Below are positions 55,499 to 60,515 of a stretch of DNA of 60,515 nt, piece after piece. The notes beneath the pieces were generated by a model. That model saw nothing but the letters and a program-made list of their open reading frames with translations. It searched no databases and was not told where the DNA came from. Source of the stretch: Deltaproteobacteria bacterium (GTDB lineage Bacteria; Desulfobacterota; Desulfomonilia; Desulfomonilales; Desulfomonilaceae); contig JAPLJJ010000087.1 in assembly GCA_026388665.1 (NCBI GenBank), forward strand, positions 1 through 60,515, read 5' to 3'. Position numbers and translations under genes: made by a program. Every line of letters starts with the position of its first letter. Positions within the stretch are counted from its first letter, which is position 1.

Positions 55499-56518
55499 TT
55501 ACATTATGTTTCGGAGAAAGTTGCTCGTTACATAAATGAAGTTGGCTCTAATTCGGAGTCTCTTGGCATGCAATCTGGGAGGGAACGGATAGTAAGGGGC
55601 TGCTGACTTGATCGCCTTCATCGCGGATTCATCCAATATGGAGTGTCCGGATGAATCCAACAAATTTACATACAGAAGCTCCCCCTCTTTTGAGATAGAA
55701 AATTCCACGGCCAGACTGCCTCCAAGACCGGATTGTGCGGCTGCGGTCGGATAAACCCAAACACCTTGAATCTTTCTCTTTAGGTGAAGCATGTACGAAA
55801 AAAACTTATCTTCTCTGGTGTTGATGTCTACAACCGCTTCTTCAATGTCCCCATCAGGAAAAAAGTCATTCGGGCCCCCGACCGAACTGGAAAGCCCTCT
55901 AGCTATTTCACTCCGTGTTGGCCGAAGATCGATGTTTTTTCTGTTATCTCTTGGTTTTGAATTAGAAGAACTGACCTCCTTTTCGAGTGTCCGAGACTTA
56001 TTTTGAGCCCTATCCTGGTTGTTAGCCTTCTTGGGATCATCTTCCGGCGACTCTGTTTTCTTCTTGATCAGATCTTCCGGAGCCACGGGTGGAGCTAGAG
56101 AAGCCATCCTTCTTGGGGGCTCCTGCATGGAACCGATTGGAGGTTTAGGGGGAAGAGGCATTTTAGGCAGTCGTTCTTTTAGAGCTGTATGATCTCTATC
56201 TGAAATCGCGGCAGCTTCCTTTGGGGGTGGTTCTGAGGTCTTCCACGGTTCCTGAGGCTCAACCAACCTGACCTGGGTAATCTTCTCGCCCGGTTTCAGG
56301 AGAGAATTCTGGGGTTGAAGACCAACAATTCGTGTAACAACAAAAAAAAGAAGAAAATGCAGCAAGAAGGCTACAATTATGCAATACTTGAGGATCCTTT
56401 CAGTTTCTGCCTGATCAATAACGAGAGTCGACGGCAGCAAGAGGCGTTCGGTCTCAAGGCCATCCGCTAAATCGAAATCAACATCATTTTCTATGTTGGT
56501 TGTTTCCAGCCTCGTCAT
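55499..56518 (-). CDS. TonB-family energy-transducer-like protein
   Basis: 339 residues with the TonB layout: a cytoplasmic N-tail of about 40 residues, one membrane helix (YCIIVAFLLHFLLFFVVTRIVG), a long Pro/Lys-rich linker (PPKEAA, PLPPKPPIGSMQEPPRR, PPVAPEDL), and a C-terminal TonB-like domain (YMLHLKRKIQGVWVYPTAA, LAVEFSISKEGELLYVNLLDSSG, SAAPYYPFPPRL). It would carry proton-motive energy to the outer membrane, or serve as a TolA-like link. No exbB, exbD or TonB-dependent receptor is in the window. The ATG is used; a TTG nine codons earlier is possible. Confidence 0.82.
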   Translation of the reverse strand: MTRLETTNIENDVDFDLADGLETERLLLPSTLVIDQAETERILKYCIIVAFLLHFLLFFVVTRIVGLQPQNSLLKPGEKITQVRLVEPQEPWKTSEPPPKEAAAISDRDHTALKERLPKMPLPPKPPIGSMQEPPRRMASLAPPVAPEDLIKKKTESPEDDPKKANNQDRAQNKSRTLEKEVSSSNSKPRDNRKNIDLRPTRSEIARGLSSSVGGPNDFFPDGDIEEAVVDINTREDKFFSYMLHLKRKIQGVWVYPTAAAQSGLGGSLAVEFSISKEGELLYVNLLDSSGHSILDESAMKAIKSAAPYYPFPPRLHAKRLRIRANFIYVTSNFLRNIM

Positions 56519-57238
56519 GAAAAAATCGCTCTTGCCGAATTCCAAATTTTGGCTGCCAAATCAAAAGCCCTCAGGCACTTAACTTATAGATTGTAACAAA
56601 AAGATGTAACTATAATAAACAGTTTTCGTATTTTTGCAATCCAGAATAACAACTATTGATTAGCGCCGTACAAATACACACATCCCTAGGGGCATGTATT
56701 GTATTGCCCTATATCAATTTAAGCCGCGCATCGGCAATATTTCGGACATCGAAATATACTCGAACCGTAATGCCTCGCCAACTGTTTCAACACCATAACT
56801 CTCTGACCTGTGTCAGCAACATTAGGTTCCACCGAACCGGGATAATTGTTTACGATTTACAGAAAGGTGAAGCAATAGCCAAGACCACAAAGTTCCTGCA
56901 AATAGCGCGCATGCGGCGCCGTATTCTTAGTCCAACAATCAACCGAAACATTTCATCCCCAGAGACAGAGAAGGACTCGATTTTCTTGCTGAAAGGGCAC
57001 ACAACGTTGACGGTTTTTTCTAGAAATTGTTTCATTAACAAAAATATAAAAACTATTTACGATTTCCCTGTAATATAATGGCATGAGATTATTCTCACAG
57101 AGAACTTTATATCCTGGATGCGCCATATGATGACCAGGGGATTAAGAGCTTGAGTAGCCTTGGTCATTAATCTTGTACAATATAAAAAGGCGGCGAGAAC
57201 AGGGTAGTCTTTGTAACAAAAGCTGGAAAGGATTTCAA
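56519..57238. other. long gene-free stretch upstream of recA
   Basis: About 720 bases between the divergent TonB-like and recA genes. Short open frames exist on both strands but lack ribosome-binding sites and known motifs. Direct repeats of TGTAAC lie near 56595, beside a TATAAT. Before recA there is an inverted repeat ATGACCA/TGGTCAT (57130-57136, 57161-57167), followed by TACAAT, which could be a -10. I could not identify an SOS box of the E. coli or Gram-positive type. Confidence 0.45.
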
Positions 57239-58339
57239 ATGGCCAAGAACAAGAAAACAACCGAATCCTTGGAACGAACAGGACCGGAATCAGAACGACT
57301 CCGAGCGGTAGACCTGGCTGTAACCCAAATTGAAAGACAGTTCGGACGCGGGGCAATAATGAAACTCGGCGCTGGAGTGATTCCGGACATCAAAGCGATT
57401 TCGACGGGGTCGCTGGGATTGGATTTGGCCATCGGTATAGGTGGAATTCCTCAGGGCAGAGTTACGGAAATCTTTGGCCCGGAATCCTCCGGAAAAACAA
57501 CTTTGTGTTTACATGTTATTGCTGAAGCTCAAAAAAAAGGAGGGTATGCGGCTTTTATTGACGCTGAGCACGCGCTGGACATCCATTACGCCAAGAGATT
57601 AGGCCTTAAGACGGATGAATTACTGGTATCACAACCGGACACCGGCGAACAAGCGTTAGAGATAACGGAAATCCTGGTTCGTTCCGGCGCAATGGATGTA
57701 GTTGTAATAGACTCGGTGGCCGCTTTAGTCCCCAGGGCTGAAATTGAGGGTGAGATGGGTGATTCTCATATGGGCCTTCAAGCGCGCCTCATGTCCCAAG
57801 CCCTTAGGAAATTGACTGCTGCTATTTCACGATCTAACACCTCCGTGATATTTACGAACCAGATTCGCCAAAAAATAGGAGTGATGTTCGGTAACCCCGA
57901 AACAACCACTGGCGGAAACGCTCTCAAGTTTTACGCTTCGTTGAGGTTGGATATCCGTCGCATTGGACAGATCAAAGAAGGAGAAACCATTACCGGGTCT
58001 CGGACACGCGTAAAAGTGGTCAAGAACAAGATGGCTCCACCTTTCCAACAGGTTGAATTTGACATCATGTACAACGAAGGTATTTCGTCCTCCGGAGAAA
58101 TACTTGATCTTGCGGTCGAGAATGGAATCGTTGAAAAGTCCGGAGCATGGTATTCCTACGGGGATGACAGAATCGGGCAAGGTCGAGAAAACGTTAAGAA
58201 TTTCCTAAGGGAAAATCCTGAAATGTTAGCCTCTGTGCGTTCCAAAATTCTCGAAATAAAACGTCCGACGGTTAGTTCCCAGGACGAAGCAGTGACTGTC
58301 TCATCCCCAACTGATGTTGAACCCTATGAAGATTTCTGA
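57239..58339 (+). CDS. recA: recombinase RecA
   Basis: 366 residues. Walker A GPESSGKT at 80-87, the L1/L2 loops in the region of [22 protein letters not shown], and Walker [13 protein letters not shown]. Filament-forming ATPase for homologous recombination and LexA-type repressor cleavage. ATG with AAAGGA 6 nt upstream; an earlier TTG 22 codons back has no support. The C-terminal tail has the usual acidic end (EPYEDF). No recX follows; a response regulator gene comes next 111 bp later. Confidence 0.97.
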   Translation: MAKNKKTTESLERTGPESERLRAVDLAVTQIERQFGRGAIMKLGAGVIPDIKAISTGSLGLDLAIGIGGIPQGRVTEIFGPESSGKTTLCLHVIAEAQKKGGYAAFIDAEHALDIHYAKRLGLKTDELLVSQPDTGEQALEITEILVRSGAMDVVVIDSVAALVPRAEIEGEMGDSHMGLQARLMSQALRKLTAAISRSNTSVIFTNQIRQKIGVMFGNPETTTGGNALKFYASLRLDIRRIGQIKEGETITGSRTRVKVVKNKMAPPFQQVEFDIMYNEGISSSGEILDLAVENGIVEKSGAWYSYGDDRIGQGRENVKNFLRENPEMLASVRSKILEIKRPTVSSQDEAVTVSSPTDVEPYEDF

Positions 58340-58450
58340 GGCGCCGCTCTGTCTAGAATTAATGATAGTGATTGCGTGTTAATTTCAGCTTGATCCTATG
58401 AGAGGATGGCGCCTAAATAGGTTAGAGTTAGAGATAAGGAGGAACGTTAA

Positions 58451-58840
58451 GTGAGTGCATTCAAAGTTCTGTTAGTGGATGACGAAACAGACTTTGTGGA
58501 AACCCTCGTGAAAAGGCTGCGAAAGCGCAAACTTGAAGTGAGCGCGGCGGCAAGCGGAAAAGAGGCGCTCGAAATTTTGTCCGGATCTCCATACGACGTA
58601 GTTGTATTAGATGTCAAAATGCCCGACATGGATGGAATTGAGACACTTCGAAGAATCAAGAAAATTGCGCCTCTTGTTGAAGTAATCATGTTAACCGGTC
58701 ATGCGAATGTCGAAGTGGCAATGCAGGGGATGGAATTGGGGGCCTTCGATTATTTGATGAAACCGATAGATATTGATGACCTGCTTTATAAGCTTCAAGA
58801 CGCGCATAAAAAGAAAAGCTATAGCGATGGAAATTTGTAA
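58451..58840 (+). CDS. single-domain response regulator (receiver only)
   Basis: 129 residues, only a CheY-like receiver. Asp10-Asp11 acidic pair, phospho-acceptor Asp54 (VVLDVKMPDMDG), Thr82 and Lys104 (MKP) are all in place. No output domain, so it acts by protein contact or in a phosphorelay. GTG start with GGAGG 7-8 nt upstream. No kinase is adjacent. The sequence MDGIETLRRIKKIAP and VEVAMQGMELGAFDYLMKPIDI (in parts) is typical of receivers of the NtrC/AtoC group, so it may regulate with a sigma-54 activator elsewhere; that is inference. Confidence 0.9.
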   Translation: MSAFKVLLVDDETDFVETLVKRLRKRKLEVSAAASGKEALEILSGSPYDVVVLDVKMPDMDGIETLRRIKKIAPLVEVIMLTGHANVEVAMQGMELGAFDYLMKPIDIDDLLYKLQDAHKKKSYSDGNL

Positions 58841-59035
58841 TCCTAGACGCTGTCATGCTTGGTGACTTTGGGCGAGTTGGTCATGTATCCATTTGAAAAA
58901 ATCCTTGGGTGGAGCCTATGCATATTTGCCCAATTCTTATTGTACTTTTTCAGTCTGTAAAATAAGCTGACACCGTCTTGATGACCTAGTTTTTATAGGT
59001 TACACCTGTACATAGAATACATCATCATTTCAGCA

Positions 59036-59083
59036 ACTTGCATGTCAGAAATATGCCCCTTTCGGGGCACGAGTATTGCAAGT
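59036..59083. repeat. nested hairpin overlapping the TauE/SafE promoter
   Basis: Outer arms ACTTGCA (59036-59042) and TGCAAGT (59077-59083); inner stem TGCCCC-TTTC-GGGGCA. The right arms contain the sigma-54 promoter, so the structure may work at the DNA level rather than as RNA. Confidence 0.45.
59065..59080 (+). promoter_or_regulatory. sigma-54 (-24/-12) promoter of the TauE/SafE gene
   Basis: GGGCACGAGTATTGCA against the consensus TGGCACG-N4-TTGCW: a single mismatch, with GG and GC exactly 10 bp apart. The expected transcription start is about 12 bases on, leaving a leader of around 45 bases with GGAGG before the ATG. A sigma-54 activator would have to bind upstream; GTCA-N7-TGAC at 58852-58866 is one possible site. 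Confidence 0.7.
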
Positions 59084-59134
59084 CTGATGTTCCGGGTCGA
59101 ACCAAAAGTAAAGCGGAAGTTGGAGGACGAATCT

Positions 59135-60409
59135 ATGAAATGGGGTAAACAACTTTACCGGATGTTCATGGCTGCCTCTGTAGCCCACGCGAAGTGGGAT
59201 TACGAAACATCCATGAACATCCTCAAAGACAAAAAGAAGCTTTGGATCCTGGGACTAATGCTGATACCAGCGGCGTTGACAGGCTTGGCGCTCGCTGCGG
59301 ACCAGTATCTGGGAGGTTACAAGGCTTATCAACCCGCATATTACAACTCAACTATCTTCATTGTTTCAATAGCGGTTGGTTTGTGCGCCGGTCTCATAAC
59401 AGGCTGTATCGGAGCTGGTGGTGGTTTTATTATTACTCCGGCTTTAATGAGCGCAGGGGTTAAAGGGATACTGGCGGTCGGGACAGATCTTTTTCACATC
59501 TTCGCTAAAGCCATTATGGGCACGGCTATACATAGGAAACTCGGTAACGTTTCCGTGGGGCTCGCTGTCGCGTTCCTTGTCGGCTCAGGCCTCGGGGTCA
59601 CTGGCGGAGGATTCATAAATAGGGCGATCTATGAATATAACCCTGTCCTAAGCGATTTGTTCATCAGCATTGTCTATGTTGTGTTGCTAGGGTTCCTTGG
59701 TTTTTACGCTCTTATCGACTTCCTGAAATTGAGAAAAAGTACTGGTGACGTTGGCGCTCACGGTGGCGAAAGCGATCATGGCAAAGAAGCGGCCTCAGGT
59801 AAAGTGGGACTGCCGGCTAAATTGCAGGCCGCAAAAATCCCCCCACTAATCGGCTTTGATGAAAATCTGACACCTGGTGGAAAGAAAATCCCGGCGCTTT
59901 TCGTCGCAATCTGTGGAGCGATAGTGGGCTTTGCAGCAGCCATCATGGGCGTAGGTGGCGGTTTTCTTACCTTTCCCATGTTCGTTTACATCTTAGGCGT
60001 TTCCTCCTTCACAACGGTTGGAACGGACATCCTCCAGATAATTTTTACGGCAGGATACGCAGGTATTTTTCAGTACGCGATATATGGCTTCATTTTCTAC
60101 ACTCTTGCCATGGGAATGCTTCTGGGGTCTCTAATTGGGATCCAGATAGGAGCGCTCACCACAAAGGTTGTAAAGGGTATTTACATTAGAGGATTTTACG
60201 CTCTTTCCATTCTAGCGGGTTTCGTTAATAGATTTTTCGCCTTACCCGAAAAGCTTAATCAGATGGAAATCATAAACATCTCAGATTCACTGGCTAAAGG
60301 CCTTAGCTTTGTAGGGCTCATAATATTCTTCGTTGTTATCGGCATCTTCGCTGTATGGGTTATCGCCAAGTTCGTTGGTAACATCAAGTTGCTTAGAGGG
60401 GAGGTTTAG
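59135..60409 (+). CDS. TauE/SafE (TSUP) family sulfite/sulfur-compound exporter
   Basis: 424 residues with about nine membrane helices. ATG with GGAGG 8 nt upstream; an in-frame ATG 31 codons earlier lies within the promoter and is rejected. Two homologous halves carry the TSUP motif: GLITGCIGAGGGFIITPALM with GILAVGTDL, and FAAAIMGVGGGFLTFPMFV with FTTVGTDI. A charged soluble loop sits between them (around 220-275). The longer N-terminus (about 65 residues before the duplicated core, with its own helix) is the form common in sulfate reducers. Likely moves sulfite, sulfonate or a related anion across the inner membrane; the substrate is not determined. Confidence 0.9.
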   Translation: MKWGKQLYRMFMAASVAHAKWDYETSMNILKDKKKLWILGLMLIPAALTGLALAADQYLGGYKAYQPAYYNSTIFIVSIAVGLCAGLITGCIGAGGGFIITPALMSAGVKGILAVGTDLFHIFAKAIMGTAIHRKLGNVSVGLAVAFLVGSGLGVTGGGFINRAIYEYNPVLSDLFISIVYVVLLGFLGFYALIDFLKLRKSTGDVGAHGGESDHGKEAASGKVGLPAKLQAAKIPPLIGFDENLTPGGKKIPALFVAICGAIVGFAAAIMGVGGGFLTFPMFVYILGVSSFTTVGTDILQIIFTAGYAGIFQYAIYGFIFYTLAMGMLLGSLIGIQIGALTTKVVKGIYIRGFYALSILAGFVNRFFALPEKLNQMEIINISDSLAKGLSFVGLIIFFVVIGIFAVWVIAKFVGNIKLLRGEV

Positions 60410-60413
60410 ATCA

Positions 60414-60515
60414 ATGTTAGTAAGGGACAGCAAACATTTCATAAAGGGGCTCCTCCTAGCAATAACTTTTCTTGTAGTGTTGGTAGCAATGTTTCTACCC
60501 CTATTTGGAGAGGGA
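60414..60515 (+). CDS. membrane protein, N-terminal part (cut by window edge)
   Basis: 34 codons open to the end of the window. ATG lies 4 bp after the TauE/SafE stop, with GGGGAGG upstream, so it is in the same operon. It starts with a short basic N-tail (MLVRDSKHFIKG) and one strong membrane helix (LLLAITFLVVLVAMFLPLF). Probably a small membrane partner of the transporter. No family can be called from this fragment. Confidence 0.7.
   Translation, partial: MLVRDSKHFIKGLLLAITFLVVLVAMFLPLFGEG

Noticed and set aside
56656-57078. A 140-codon plus-strand frame before recA
   Set aside because: No ribosome-binding site, composition unlike nearby proteins, and an overlapping minus-strand frame of equal merit.
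57060-57238. SOS box upstream of recA
   Set aside because: No CTGT-N8-ACAG or GAAC-N4-GTTC motif in the expected place; other LexA types cannot be judged by eye.
58340-58450. AGGCGCC/GGCGCCT repeats as a recA terminator
   Set aside because: The arms are about 60 bases apart, far too long a loop, and no T-run follows.

Overview
The window reads as chromosomal, mostly housekeeping DNA of a Gram-negative anaerobe, most likely a sulfate-reducing or syntrophic member of the Desulfobacterota (former Deltaproteobacteria; Desulfomonile/Syntrophobacter-like). That placement is inference. The grounds are an outer-membrane and lipid A toolkit (LpxL-type acyltransferase, lipoproteins, a TonB-like protein), an F-type ATP synthase operon with paired b' and b subunits but no a or c genes beside it, an Etf alpha subunit carrying a two-cluster ferredoxin domain next to an acyl-CoA dehydrogenase, and a long TauE/SafE-type transporter with a sigma-54-type promoter.

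Layout. 1-3,000: start of a DUF2779/Cas4-like nuclease cut by the window edge, then a zinc-ribbon/TPR/DUF2314 protein, both on the minus strand. 3,100-7,150: plus-strand asnB, a small membrane protein, a lone oligopeptide-type ABC ATPase and a SlyD-like isomerase. 7,150-11,400: PAS histidine kinase, TPR lipoprotein, LpxL-like acyltransferase, secreted Lys-rich protein. 11,550-17,250: valS, birA, two membrane proteins, queA. 17,650-23,250: a frameshifted methylmalonyl-CoA-epimerase-like gene, an ATP-grasp acyl-CoA synthetase subunit, an unknown basic protein, and an etfB-etfA-acd operon. 23,450-29,250: prmC with a translationally abutted Cys-rich Rossmann protein, TPR protein, a large unknown protein, efp, M24 peptidase.

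29,278-35,450: atpF'-atpF-atpH-atpA-atpG-atpD-atpC, with a clear terminator at the end and a recognisable promoter at the front. 35,485-41,790: cell-shape block, bactofilin then the mreB-mreC-mreD-mrdA-rodA operon. 42,000-51,000: PpiD-like chaperone, tRNA-Gly(CCC), and the classical translation operon rimP-nusA-rnpM-infB-ylxP-rbfA-nrnA. 51,000-60,515: lon (tail-to-tail with nrnA), TPR membrane protein, TonB-like protein, recA, single-domain response regulator, TauE/SafE transporter and the start of a further membrane protein.

I see no CRISPR array, prophage, transposase or rRNA. No whole new system stands out. The parts most worth a second look are the etfB-etfA(ferredoxin)-acd unit with its palindromic operator, the broken epimerase gene, the sigma-54 promoter of the TauE/SafE gene, and two promoters (atp operon and tRNA-Gly) whose 17-bp spacers are inverted repeats. 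Start codons were re-chosen for many genes from ribosome-binding sites. All functional calls come from reading motifs by eye; no database search was run.
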